A DNA stretch of 64,000 nt. Origin: Erodium maritimum. Its lineage: Eukaryota > Streptophyta > Magnoliopsida > Geraniales > Geraniaceae. The DNA lies in the NCBI GenBank assembly GCA_963921825.1, contig OY997592.1, forward strand, positions 26,267,730 through 26,331,729, in the 5' to 3' direction. The translations under genes were made by a program, and so were the position numbers. Below the pieces are notes generated by a model. It ran no database searches. It was not told the DNA's origin and saw only the letters and a list, made by a program, of their open reading frames with translations. Positions 1-10,800 of the stretch are shown piece by piece (positions within the stretch are counted from its first letter, which is position 1; each line of letters starts with the position of its first letter).

Positions 1-292
1 GGATCACGATGATCCAGCTACATTTCAAGAAGCTGTGGACGGACCCGACTCTGAGTTATCGTTGGGAGCCATGAGGGGGGAAATGCAATCCATGTCGGAC
101 AACCAAGTCTGGGAACTGGTTGATCCCATCGGTGGTGTAAGAACCATCTGATGCAAATGGATCTTCAAGGTGAAGATGTACATGGAAGGAAACCCTCAGA
201 CTTACAAAGCCGGACTGGTGGCGAAAGGTTATATGTAGATCCAAGGGATTGACTATGAGGAAACCTTCTCCCTAGTGGCTATGGTCAAAGTT
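1..292 (+). pseudogene. Copia family A reverse transcriptase fragment
   Basis: This is the start of a Ty1/copia RT domain. The reading matches the family A copies at 12330-12610 and 25097-25390 almost base for base (Asn-Gln-Val-Trp-Glu-Leu-Val, then Cys-Lys-Trp-Ile-Phe-Lys). It carries in-frame stops, for example where the codon before Cys-Lys-Trp is TGA, so it is not functional. The similarity to family A stops near position 292, where a different Copia (element C) begins. The left end lies outside the window. Confidence 0.75.
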
Positions 293-1930
293 GTACCACA
301 AGAACCAAGGAGGTCTGATAGGACACGTCAAAACCCTATGAGATATGGTTTTCTCGTTCGGAGAATGATGACGTGATAGTTGTGGATCAAGTTGAACCCA
401 CATCCTATCAAGAGGCTATTAACACACTTGACTATGAGAAATGGCGTGAATTAATGAGTTATAAGACACAATCCATGCATAATAGTCAAGTTTGGAACTT
501 GATCGAATCGACGGACAGTTTGAAAATCAATGGATACAAATGGGTATTCAAGAAGAAGACATGCATGTATGGTAATGTGCATACCTATAAAACTTGGCTG
601 GTTACGAAAGGTTTCAAACAAACTCATGGTGTAGATTATGATGAAACTTTCTCACCAATAGTGATGATCAAATCAATTCGGATTCTCCTTGCCATAGCTG
701 CATACTATCACTATGAGATATGGAAAATGGATGTCAAAACAGCGTTCCTTAATGGCAAGTTACTTGAGGAGGGTATATAACACAACCTGAAGGTTTTGTC
801 GATCTTGAGAACCCTAGAAAGGTATGTAAGCTGCAAAGATCCATTTATGGATTGAAGTAGGCTTCTCAGAGTTGGATTCTTCGTTTTGATGAGTCATTCA
901 AAGAGTTTGGGTTCATCAAGAACAAAGACGAGCGTTGTGTGTACAAGAAGGTTAGTGGGAGTGCGATCGTATTTTTAGTGTTGTATGTACATGACATACG
1001 GATCATTGGAAATGACATCCATATCTTGCAAGATGTTGAGGCATGGTTAGAGAAATGTTTTTCAATGAAGGAATTGAGTGAAGATGCCTATATATTAGGT
1101 ATCAAAATCTGTAGAGATAGATCTAGAAATCTTTTGGGCTTGAGTCACAACACTTACATTGATAAGGTGTTATCAAGGTTTAGTATGCAAGATTCTAAAA
1201 GAGGATTTTTGCCAATGTCCCATAGCATCAGTCTCAGCAAGACTCAGTGTCCTATGACACAAGATGAGCGAGACCGCATTAGTAAGACCATATATTTATC
1301 TACTATTGGATTTATCATGTATGCGATGTTGTGTACTAGATCTAGTGTCTTGTATGCATTAAGTACAACGAACATATACCAGGAGAATAATGTCGAAGGT
1401 CACTGGACATCAGTTAAAACCATCCTTAAGTACTTAAGAATGACTAAGGATGTATTTTTACTGTATGGCGGTCAGGAAGGTGAACTAGCTGTAAATGGTT
1501 ACACATGTACTAGCTTTTAAACCGACATAGATGATTTTAGATAATTGTCTGGTCATGTGTTTTGTTTGAATGGAGGTGCGTTCAGTTGGAGAAGCTCAAA
1601 GCAAGACACTATTGCTGATTCTACAATAGAAGCTGAGTACATAGCTACATCTGATCCAGCTAAAGAAGCTATTTGAATAAAGAAATTCATAGACGACTTA
1701 TGAGTCGTTCCTAGTACATCAGATTCGGTGAACTTATTTCGTAATAACAATGAGGCGATAACACAGGTCAAGGAGCCAAGGTCGCAGTAGAAATCCAAAC
1801 ACATCCTAAAGCGTTACCATCTCATTCGAGAAATCGTTGAGAGAAGAGACGTAAATTACCCACGGGTGATAATATGGATGATCCTCTAACCAAAGCGCTT
1901 CCACAGCCCAAACATGAGGGTCATGTTAGA
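293..1930 (+). pseudogene. Copia element C pol remnant (RT and RNase H)
   Basis: Decayed Ty1/copia pol. An Arg-Tyr-Gly-Phe-Leu-Val motif just before the RT (about 340-357) is typical of the integrase-RT linker. RT runs in two open stretches, 373-780 (Trp-Val-Phe-Lys, then Met-Asp-Val-Lys-Thr-Ala-Phe-Leu-Asn-Gly) and 939-1520. Between them a TAG replaces the Gln of the Leu-Lys-Gln-Ala motif near 858. The catalytic YVDD reads Tyr-Val-His-Asp near 985, so one catalytic Asp is lost. RNase H remains at about 1580-1920 ([15 protein letters not shown]) with several stops. A foldback MITE lies between RNase H and the 3' LTR. This is the oldest visible element in the stack. Confidence 0.85.
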
Positions 1931-1962
1931 TCTATGACCATTATTTGTAGGGAAAATTTTGA

Positions 1963-2212
1963 ATCCTAACTGTCTCCAATAGGTTATTCGTAGGTCCTAA
2001 CTAAGTTCCACCTTTTTGTCACAGATCCTAACAGAAAAGGTGTTCTTTTACAAAACTTGTAAAATAATTATAAAAATCTGGGTTAGGATCTGTGACAAAA
2101 TACCACCTTTAGGTTAATTTTTGTAACAAAATACCACTTTTAGTTTAGGATCTGTAACAAAAGGTGGAGCGTTGTTGAGACCTGTGAATGACCTTTCTGA
2201 GACAGTTAGGAT
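1963..2212. mobile_element. Foldback MITE inside element C
   Basis: A 250-bp non-coding element bounded by perfect 14-bp inverted ends, ATCCTAACTGTCTC at 1963-1976 and its reverse complement at 2199-2212. Inside, TTTGTCACAGATCCTAAC near 2014-2031 pairs perfectly with GTTAGGATCTGTGACAAA near 2079-2096. A further copy of the arm lies at about 2143-2167, so most of the element can fold back. I could not find a target-site duplication, so the superfamily is open. It sits between the RNase H and the polypurine tract of element C. Confidence 0.65.
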
Positions 2213-2252
2213 ATAACGTTATCCCTTGTTTGTAAGGTAGATTCGACCTAGT

Positions 2253-2265
2253 GCAAGTGGGAGAT
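2253..2265 (+). other. Polypurine tract of Copia element C
   Basis: GCAAGTGGGAGAT immediately precedes the 3' LTR. The same tract precedes the 3' LTRs of the family A elements at 13843 and 26612. It is the plus-strand priming site for Copia reverse transcription. Confidence 0.75.
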
Positions 2266-2440
2266 TATTAATTTTGTGCCCTAGGGCAATCTTGATCTCG
2301 TATGCCATTATCATCTATTAATATATTAGCACTTCTATTACCATTTGTTAAATTTTAAAAGAGTGAATAATCGACTATTTCTAAGATCATCAAGTACGTG
2401 ACTTTATAGTAAAACTCTTAAAAGAAAATAGTATTATTCT
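2266..2440 (+). repeat. Element C 3' LTR, segment 1 of 3
   Basis: The LTR starts just after the polypurine tract (TATTAATTTTGTGCCC, where the expected TG has become TA). It is interrupted at 2440 by Sirevirus B. The last five bases, ATTCT, are the target-site duplication repeated at 17339-17343. The LTR resumes at 17344 and again at about 34202. Confidence 0.7.
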
Positions 2441-3256
2441 TGTTGCTACATTTGTATTGGCTACATTTAAGACAAGCCAAACCAAGATGTCAGCAGACAT
2501 CAATGTGGAACCGGTGTAGAGCCAATCGAAGATCTCAACACAGAAGTCGTTGACATGACATTTGTTGACCGTACACGCACGCGAGAATATTTCAATATAT
2601 CTGTTACGCTTCCGTCTTTATCTGGTGAATATATGATTCCTTTTCTTATAAATACACATTGATTAGAGTTCTACTTGTATTAGGAAACAAGATGATTTAC
2701 CTTCCAAAATCAGTAAAGATATATGCAGATTCTTATGGATCGATTTAAGGAACTGTTGTTGAACAAGGAAACTTGTTGCTGATCAAGGAAAGTAGAGATT
2801 CAGCTAAATCGTGACTCTTAAATCACTAAACCCTATGAGGCACGGCGTTGTGAAGCAAACCAGTACTATATATACCAAGGATACCTCATAAGATTGGGTT
2901 GATCGCACCATTGATTATCTGATGATTATTTTGGTCACAAAGAAGACCTTGCGTGTGTAGTTTACTTTCTTTCAGGGGGGATCTCTGATTTAAATTTGTC
3001 TTTTGTAATAATATCATACGATGATCTGTAAACTTGTATGATGATTGATTACACTATAGTGAAAACCTTTCCACTAGCAAAGTGCCCCCAGATATATGTA
3101 TGTTGTATCGAACTGAGTAACCAATCTTATGTCTCTTTGTGTGATTGTTTATGCTTACTATTTTCCATATCATTATACAAAAGTTAGATGTCAGTTTTTC
3201 ATTTGTAAAATTCTGATTGACATCATATCTAAAAGTTGCACCTGGTCAGAATTTCA
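2441..3256 (+). repeat. 5' LTR of Sirevirus-like element B
   Basis: An 816-bp LTR starting TGTTGCTACATTTG and ending GAATTTCA. It is clearly homologous to 16287-17338 along its length. The 3' copy is about 210 bp longer because of one block near 16830-17040 that is absent here. Confidence 0.85.
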
Positions 3257-3258
3257 TT

Positions 3259-3270
3259 TGGTATCAGAGC
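3259..3270 (+). other. Primer binding site of element B (initiator tRNA-Met)
   Basis: TGGTATCAGAGC, complementary to the 3' end of initiator tRNA-Met, two bases after the 5' LTR. Minus-strand DNA synthesis would start here. Confidence 0.9.
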
Positions 3271-3541
3271 ATGTCACTTAAATTCAAATAGATTGATCCT
3301 AAAGGGAAATAATTTTGTATGTGTACTATGGTAACTCAAGAGAAGGAGGATCAGTAAGTCGTCCCTCATTACGGGATGGAACAAATTACGGGTACTAGAA
3401 AGCCAGAATGAGCGTTTTTATAAAATATCTCGATAGAAAAACTTGGAAATCTGTTATCCATGGCTGGATACCACCACAAATAGCTGTAGTAGGAACAAGT
3501 ATAGCTACACTCAAACTTGAGAAGGACTGGAGCATAGTTGA

Positions 3542-4340
3542 AGATGATGCACATTCGGTAATTCATGTGCTCTCAATGTAATTTTTAATGGTGTTGACCA
3601 AAATGTCTTCAAACTTATCTACACATGCACTATGGAAAAAGAAGGCTGGGAGATTCTAGCCACAGCCTATGAAGGGACTACCAAAGTGAGAGATCAAAGG
3701 CTACAGAACCTTACAACAAATTTTGAGGCTCTGTCTATGAAAGATGATGAGACAATCGCTCAGTTTCATGTACGTATCAGAGATATAGAAAATGAATCTT
3801 ACTCACTTGGTAAACCTATGTCTAATGAAGATTTGGTTAGAAAAACTATGCGAGCGGTGAACTCAAGGTTCAAGATGAAAATTATTACAATTGAGGAAAT
3901 ACATGATCTGAGCACTCTGAGGTTTGATGAACTTGTGGATTCTCTCATGAAATTTGAACTATCTAATCAAGCACCTGAATCTCATAATAAGGGAGTAGCA
4001 TTAAAGAGCTCTTCACAAAAACTCAACAATCAGACTCACTAAGACTCTAAAGAAGTGATGGAAAGAAAATGATGAAACACTTCAACCAAGTGCATGGAAG
4101 ATATAGTTGTAGAGATGCTCATCGATATGTTACTGACATCTCATAATAGAAAGGGCAGAAATCTTGGAAAAAGTATGCAGATCAAGCTGGCAGAGAGAAG
4201 GAAGTCCAATGCTATGAATGTGAAGGCTATGGACACCTCAGACATGAATGTCCAAACTTGAAAAAGCAAAAGAAAGGTTTCAATGTATCCATGTCAAATG
4301 ATGAAAACGAGACCAAATATAATGAGCATGTAAACAATTT
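3542..4340 (+). pseudogene. Sirevirus-type gag of element B
   Basis: The capsid region of a Copia gag. Readable blocks include Ile-Phe-Asn-Gly-Val-Asp-Gln-Asn-Val (near 3576) and an open stretch 3632-4042 with Tyr-Glu-Gly-Thr-Thr-Lys-Val-Arg-Asp-Gln-Arg-Leu-Gln and Phe-Asp-Glu-Leu-Val-Asp-Ser-Leu, the arrangement seen in plant Sirevirus gag. A zinc knuckle, Cys-Tyr-Glu-Cys-Glu-Gly-Tyr-Gly-His with a final Cys (CX2CX4HX4C), follows at 4212-4253. The reading is broken by stops near 4040 and 4148. Related gag code lies on the minus strand at 50046-51870. Confidence 0.8.
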
Positions 4341-4379
4341 TTTTAGCTTTTACTAGTAACACCATGAGTACGGACCCGT

Positions 4380-5422
4380 CAATAGGTGAAGATGAATTTG
4401 AGAGAGATACTCATGTGTCACGACTGGGCGAAGGAATTCAAGATGTAGACTAAAGAAAATGATAGATTTTTTGACAAAGTTGCATCTCTTAAAAGAGAAG
4501 TGAGCAGACTAAATATGGAAATTGGTAGAACTACAAAGAATATTAGGATTATGAACTCGAGCACTGTCATTCTAGATAATCTATTGATCATAAGGAAACC
4601 AGTCAAGGATATGAATGGATTTGGGAAATATGATGAAGTTTCAACTTTCAATATTATGGTTATTTCACGGAACAATGTCTCTAGAACTTCATGGGCTGAT
4701 GAAATGGACACCAATCAGAATCAGTCTCTTTTCAAAGTGCAGGTAAAAAAAATGGCAACTAAACCATCCTCAGAATATCTTACAATTATTCATGCAATAT
4801 TTCTGAGTAGAGGACAGTCTCAACGATATCCTAGCATCCAACCTGAAACAGTCCATACAAACAATTCCAGGAGAACTTAGTGGATATGTCATTACTGTGG
4901 AAAGAAAGGTCACATTAGACCACATTGATGTCTTCTCCAAGAAACAACTCAAGCTCGACAGAGGAGTCTAAGTCAGTTCCCATGGTTTATTATAAAAAAA
5001 CGGAGAACCAGGAGCAACATCTACCGTGCCAACATTGCCTATACCACTCTATCAACATCAACCGATCTTGGTAGTGGTGCCTCTCGACACATGACCAGAA
5101 ATCATGAATATTTAAAAAATGTTCGTCCATGCGTTGGTGAATATGTCATTTTTGGTGATGGGTTTAAAGCACATGTAATAGGGAAAGGCAAAATCAAGTT
5201 CTCTGGAATCAATTGTCTGAGTGAAGTCCTACTAGTTGATGGCCTCAATATAAATTTGTTCAGTATAAGTCAAATATGTGACTTATATTTCACAGTAGAG
5301 TTCAACAACCACAAATGTGTGATCAAAGACAAGATACAAACTACACTCATGACTAGAAACCGCTCAAAGGACAATTGTTATGTTTGGATTCAATATGAGG
5401 CATCCACCTGTACCTCCTTACC
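4380..5422 (+). pseudogene. Element B gag C-terminus, protease and pre-integrase start
   Basis: An open stretch at 4500-4880 (Leu-Asn-Met-Glu-Ile-Gly-Arg-Thr) is the linker after the Sirevirus capsid. It leads to a second zinc knuckle, Cys-His-Tyr-Cys-Gly-Lys-Lys-Gly-His, near 4888-4914, followed by a TGA. A protease-like motif Gly-Ser-Gly-Ala-Ser-Arg-His-Met-Thr lies near 5070-5096, where active copies have Asp-Ser-Gly. The open stretch 5091-5501 continues toward the pre-integrase domain and is cut at 5432 by a MITE, whose translated end pads the ORF. Confidence 0.7.
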
Positions 5423-5431
5423 AATTTTAAA

Positions 5432-6323
5432 GGGTTATTTACGATTTGGTACCCAAATGTTTCGTCCACGAACGATATGGTACCCTTATGTGTTCAAATA
5501 ACCAATTTGATACCCAAATGATTTGTCCACGAACGATTTGAGTTAATGGGGTTAAAAAACTAACAGAACAATGTGAAATGACCATTTTACCCTTATATTG
5601 ATTTAGTTGACTTTTGACTTTAATGTAAAATGACCATTTTACCCTTATATTGACTTTTGACTTTATTTAATTTATTAGTTATTATTTATTTAATTTCTTA
5701 ATTTTTTTTGTTTAATTTTTAATTTTTTTAATATTTTATTTTTAATATTAATATTTTATTTTGTTATTTTTTAATATTTTAATATTTAATTTTTAAAATA
5801 TTTAATTTTTTCTATTTTTATTTTTTTAATATATATATATATATATATATATTTAACTTTTTCAAATTTTAAATTTTTTATTTTAATATTTTTTTAAATA
5901 ATTTTAATATTTTTAATATTTTTTAATTTTATTATTTTTAAATATTTTAATATTTTTAGTTTTTAAGTTTTTGTAATATTTTTTATTTTTAATATTTATA
6001 TTTTTAAAATATTTTTAAAAAAATATTTTTTATTTTTTATTATTTTTAAATTTATTTTTTAATTATTGTATTATAACTAAGGATATAATGGTAACTTTGT
6101 CTATCAAATTTATAAGCTTAAAATAAGAAAGGGTAAAATCGTCATTTCACACCCTACTTAACTACACATGTCTAATATAGAGGAATATTCCGTTAGTTTT
6201 CTAACGGAATATGCTACTTCCGTCCATGGACAAATCATTTGGGTACCAAATTGGTCATTGGAAACATAAGGGTACCATATCGTTCGTGGACGAAACATTT
6301 GGGTACCAAATCGTAAATAACAC
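5432..6323. mobile_element. Mutator-like MITE 1
   Basis: An 892-bp AT-rich element with long inverted ends. The left end, from GGTTATTTACGATTTGGTAC on, is repeated in reverse complement at the right end (6250-6321). It is flanked by a perfect 9-bp duplication AATTTTAAA at 5423-5431 and 6324-6332, the length typical of Mutator-like elements. The core (5650-6080) is almost pure A/T. Near the ends it shares motifs with MITE 2 (18790-34008), such as GGTTAAAAAACTAAC and CCGTTAGTTTTCTAACGG. It codes for nothing and interrupts element B. Confidence 0.9.
5829..5852. repeat. (AT)n microsatellite
   Basis: About twelve AT repeats in the core of MITE 1, in the middle of a roughly 400-bp stretch that is nearly all A and T. 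Confidence 0.95.
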
Positions 6324-6332
6324 AATTTTAAA

Positions 6333-6768
6333 ATATTTGCTAACCAAAGGTCATGAAGCTAAAATGTGGTTCCAAAGGTATGGAATCCTAAACCTAAAGG
6401 GCATTCAAAGGGTTGTTATTGAAAAGGTATTTATTGGAGTTTCAAAGTTCAAGAGCTTAAACAAGAAAAGTAGTAAAAACTATCAATCTGAGAAACAGTT
6501 GAAGATATCCCACAAGAAAATCCAACATCTCTCAACCTCTAAAGTAGTTGATCGGTTACATACTGATCCCATGGGATCATTCTTGTTATCAATCAAACAG
6601 ATTCTATGGACAATGTGTATGGAAAATGTCAAACAATATGGTCTGACATGTTGTATGACACATATAAACTTCGGTAACTAGCATAGAGAATATGTCCAGT
6701 TGTGAAGACAAACCAATCAACTGGTTCAATACGAAGAATGACCATAATGCCTCATATACTACTGATAC
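6333..6768 (+). pseudogene. Element B pre-integrase and integrase N-terminus
   Basis: This continues the domain interrupted by MITE 1. Trp-Phe-Gln-Arg-Tyr-Gly-Ile-Leu-Asn-Leu-Lys-Gly-Ile resembles the Trp-His-X-Arg-Leu-Gly-His-Leu-Asn pre-integrase motif. His-Thr-Asp-Pro-Met-Gly near 6560 corresponds to the first catalytic Asp block of Copia integrase. It is open from 6333 to 6681, then stops. The rest of integrase, RT and RNase H is absent: Copia A1 inserted at 6769, and the downstream part was deleted. Confidence 0.65.
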
Positions 6769-8541
6769 TGTTAGCATTTATGCCCGTAGCCCAATCGTAA
6801 ATGTCCAAATGTAAATATCATCGTTGGCAATATAACAAAGCGGCTTTTGATATTACTTAAGTGTTGGAGTAATATGTCGTGTGTGTTTCCGATCTATGCC
6901 CACGATGCGAATAGAACCATAGATCAGGATGGATCACACTCGACGGGGTCCCTAGTCAATAGTCTTCGCTAGAAGCAACTAGTATGAAAGATGACTCTTG
7001 ATGGCTTACGTTCTATTGGCCATAGGAAAGGTTTCCGGAGTCTGATCATAAACATCATGTGTGGGACATGATGTTGGACGACCCGACCTGAATATGTTCC
7101 ATAGATTGAGTCATGAACATGTTCAAAGTCGTTGCTTGTCAGGTATCCTTAGACCGAGGAGTCTATATGATTGCTATCCAGTAAACAACCAAGTTTGACC
7201 TGAAAGCCCAACGTTGCATCGTGACTGGGCTTCCATAACGGCCAGGATTGGCTTGGGGAATGACTGCATGAGTGACATGATAGGCGGCTAAGGGATGTAT
7301 CCATCATACTACGGTATGGGAAAGATATCTAGTTCACGGCTGCTTGATCGAGAGTGACTGACGGGAAAAGCATGGGCATGCGCATGATATGGGATATCAT
7401 AAGGGTCAGTCATCTCACATATCAAGGAACAGTGATTGAGGATAAGAAGGATGACGACTCTATGCCTTATCTCAATCAGGATATCAGTGATAAGGGATAA
7501 TGACAAGGACGGCTGAAAGGTCAGAATCGACATGGGGGCGATTCGTTATGCAGGGTCGGGCGATACTGAGTCTCGTCAGTCGCCACATTAGTAAGATCAA
7601 GTAAAATGGGATTTTACGTTGATCTTACCGACATGCATAGACCTAAGGGTCACACCATAAGTTTGTAACTCGATAAGAATGCAAGCGGATTGGCTTGGAG
7701 GGAGTTGTGTCGGAAATTGCCATAGTGGACGGGCTAGCATGGTGGGCTCGGTATGGGCTCTCTTGGAGAGGCCCATGACCGGCCACATGGGCTAGGCCCA
7801 ACAAGAACCAAAGGTCAAATGTTGACTAAGTGGTCTTGTTAAACTAAGTGGGTTGGACCCACTTTCCACTAGTTAATAAACTAGCTTAGTTTATTAAGTC
7901 TACCATGCAAAGTAGCATGGACACTTGGCAACTTGATGTAGATTAAGTGAGGTGACCTCTTCCACTTAAGTCTACATGCAAGGGGTGTTGGCAAGACACA
8001 ACATGCAAATAAGAGAAGAAAATTTCAGCACAACTTCTAGTTCTCTCTCATCTTTGCAAACTCCTCCAAGAAGCTCCAAGTTCCATTGTTGCATGTTCTT
8101 GAGTTCACAAACTCAAGAACTACGTTGGCTTTGATTCCATTAAGGATACGTAGGCGTCCAAGGGGCTCAAGCCATTCAAAGTTTGGTGTTATTGAACCAA
8201 TTTCGGACAAGTAGAGGGTGCTGATTTTCAGCACAGTTTTGTCCGACCAGTCACTTTTAAGAGCACGATCAGAGGTTCATCCCAGGTCCGATGAAGCTGA
8301 TTTTTGGAGTGAACGTTCTCCACATATGGGTCTTCAATGTGACCCAAGGGATTCGCGTTTCAACGGTTCATTTTGGAGATACACCAGCTGAAAGATGAGG
8401 CACTTGCAAAGGTGATGTACACAAACCTTGGCTGAATTTTCAGACTTGTTTTTCATATTTGGTAGATTCATCTCGATTGATTCGTGGTTAATCTTCCGCT
8501 GCATTTTGTGCTTAACATGTCCACGACATCGAGACCCAACA
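6769..8541 (+). repeat. 5' LTR of A1
   Basis: A 1773-bp LTR starting TGTTAGCATTTATGCCCG and ending GACCCAACA. It is homologous to, but clearly distinct from, the 1688-bp A2/A3 LTR subfamily, which starts TGTTAGTCTTAGTGCCC. Confidence 0.85.
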
Positions 8542-8542
8542 G

Positions 8543-10189
8543 TGGTATCAGAGCTTGGCTACCAACGGGAAAAACAAGAGCTGAAATTTTCAGTTTTGGT
8601 GCTGAAAATTTTGAGGTGGTTGCTGGTTTTTTATTTAAAGTGCCTAAAAATGCATGTTAGCTTCTTAATTTCATGTTTTTGCATATATGGGTGTATGCTT
8701 GATTGATAACACGATTTAATTTCTTGCATGTGGGTTTTATGCATGAAATTGGTGATTTCGAAATAAAATCAAATCTGATTTTTTCGGACAAAGTTTAATT
8801 TTCGGGGTCACGAGACCGGGACTCTCGGGGAGCCGATCCCGTGACCGGATGGGGCTCCGTTGGACGGAGCTAGGCCGAGTCGTGACTATTGGATAGTCAT
8901 AACGCCGGGGCTAAACCATTTGGGGATTTGCGACGAGTTTGGAACCGTCATGATGAACCACAAAATTAAACGTTCGGAAAATTCATTTTTGAAACCGGTT
9001 TCGATAAACCGTGTAATAAATTTTCGAAACTTGGAAGCTAATTAAAATCAGTCATATCTCGTTGTTTGATAACACGATGTTTGATAACACGCTGTATGAT
9101 GTGATGATTATGCATGGTGCACGTTATTAAGCCCCGGGTAGTTTTATCGCTTTTCTCGGACTGCGTGCCGATAGTGTTAGCGTGTAATTATTCTTTTAAA
9201 GGTGTGGTCGTCGTACCACTTGTTTGTAATAATTATTATTTCCCGACCTGCGAGTCGTGTATTTTATTATAACCGTTATCGCCGTCTTGGAGACGAAGAA
9301 GCTCAAGAGGCGAGTGGGAGACCGCAGGAAACGGCTTGGAGTGGATGGACGTCAAGAGGCGAGTGGGAGGCCCACGTCGTCGGCTTGAAGTCAAGATTGC
9401 TCAAGACCGGGTTGGGAATAGTTTAGGGGGCTTTGACGTGCACGTCTTTATGCTTGATGCTTGGTTTAAATTATGCATGATTGTATGGTTAGAATGCATG
9501 CTTAGATTTAAACTTTCAAGCAATTCACCTCACATGCAAAGATAAAATTGGTTTTAGATCGTTTGTTAGGAGCCCTTGAACCGTCTTTGCATTGGATGTA
9601 GTAGACGGGTTCGAAGGAAGAATTACATTGGATGTAATTGGAGAATTCATTACATTTGGAATGTAGTTGACGTTCTCATCGCATCGATGATGTGCCAAAA
9701 GTTCAAACACGACAAGACAAGTAAAAACGGGTCATGTCAGATACCTCCCAATTTATCGACAACTTCCTACTTCACCGACCTATGGGTGTCGTGCGCATTA
9801 GCGGAGCATCCATAGGAAGGCGTTCTAGAAAGTTTGGTCAGCATATGTGGGTGTCGTGCGCATTAGCGGAGCACCTACATAGTGACAGGCCATCGTTGAA
9901 AATTGGTGGACCCGACTACGATTCTCAGCCTGAGGTTGAGCTAGGGTATCAGATAGGGTAAGCCGTGTACTCAGGTACATACCCTAGCCAAGAGTCACAT
10001 TGGATGTGATCGGAGGGAGTCCGGCCTACATACCTCGGTTGAGTGGCGAGCATTAGTTCAGCTCAATCGAGTGAATCAAGGTTCTTGGTTCAAGATTCTA
10101 TAGGTTTAGAATCGGCTGTCGGTGTTTGAACTCGATCTTCATGATTTATTCAGTTTACTGATTAAATTCACTTTTTCGTGTGGATCAAA
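8543..10189 (+). other. A1 primer site and long untranslated leader
   Basis: TGGTATCAGAGC (8543-8554) matches initiator tRNA-Met. The 1.6-kb leader that follows has no credible gene. It carries the imperfect palindrome ACATTGGATGT or close variants near 9589, 9625, 9650 and 9998. It also has two copies, 64 bp apart (9783 and 9847), of a block beginning TGGGTGTCGTGCGCATTAGC. Both patterns recur in the A2 leader. Confidence 0.8.
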
Positions 10190-10800
10190 ATGGCTAACAC
10201 ATCAGCGCACAACGGTAGTTTTTCATTGAAAACCATACTTGACGGGGTCAAGCTCAATGGGACAAACTATCTGGACTGGTACAGAGTTTTGAGGATAGTC
10301 CTCAAATTCTAAACGCAAAGGACATATCCTTGATAAGGCTATCCCTTATGTCCAGAAAATGAAGGAGCATCTCGAACATCTTAATTAACTGGGTCTTAAG
10401 ATAGTGTCGGAGATAGCAACAGACATGGGTCTGCGCTCGCTTCCTCGTGTATATGATGAGTTCATCGTGAATTATCATATGCACGATATGGACAAGACCA
10501 AGTCAGAGTTACATGGCACGTTTGTAACTGCTGAGAAGAATATCAGGGATCTAGGATCCAAGGATATTCTGATGGTCAGAAAGGGATCCAGTTTCGGGAG
10601 GGAAACTGGTAGTGGCAAGGGCAAGGCCCCTGCGCACTTGGAAAGAAAGATGAGACACACGATCGCTCCTAACCGTCCAAGGACCGGGGGTCCTCACAGG
10701 AGGTTGAGGAGGATGAGACTGTCTGCTTCTACTGCCAGAAGCCTGATCTTTGGATTCAGAATTGCGGGAAAACCCAGGATGATCTAAAGAAGGGCAGTGG
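10190..10800 (+). pseudogene. A1 gag remnant with internal deletion
   Basis: It starts Met-Ala-Asn-Thr-Ser-Ala and includes Lys-Leu-Asn-Gly-Thr-Asn-Tyr-Leu-Asp-Trp-Tyr. About 100 residues normally separate this N-terminal block from Val-Gln-Lys-Met-Lys; here Leu-Asp-Lys-Ala-Ile-Pro joins it directly. The same joint is seen in A3. The rest (Leu-Arg-Ser-Leu-Pro, Tyr-His-Met-His-Asp-Met-Asp-Lys-Thr) is normal Copia gag. The zinc knuckle keeps Cys-Phe-Tyr-Cys near 10728 but has lost its Gly-His. There are stops near 10309 and 10386. Confidence 0.8.
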
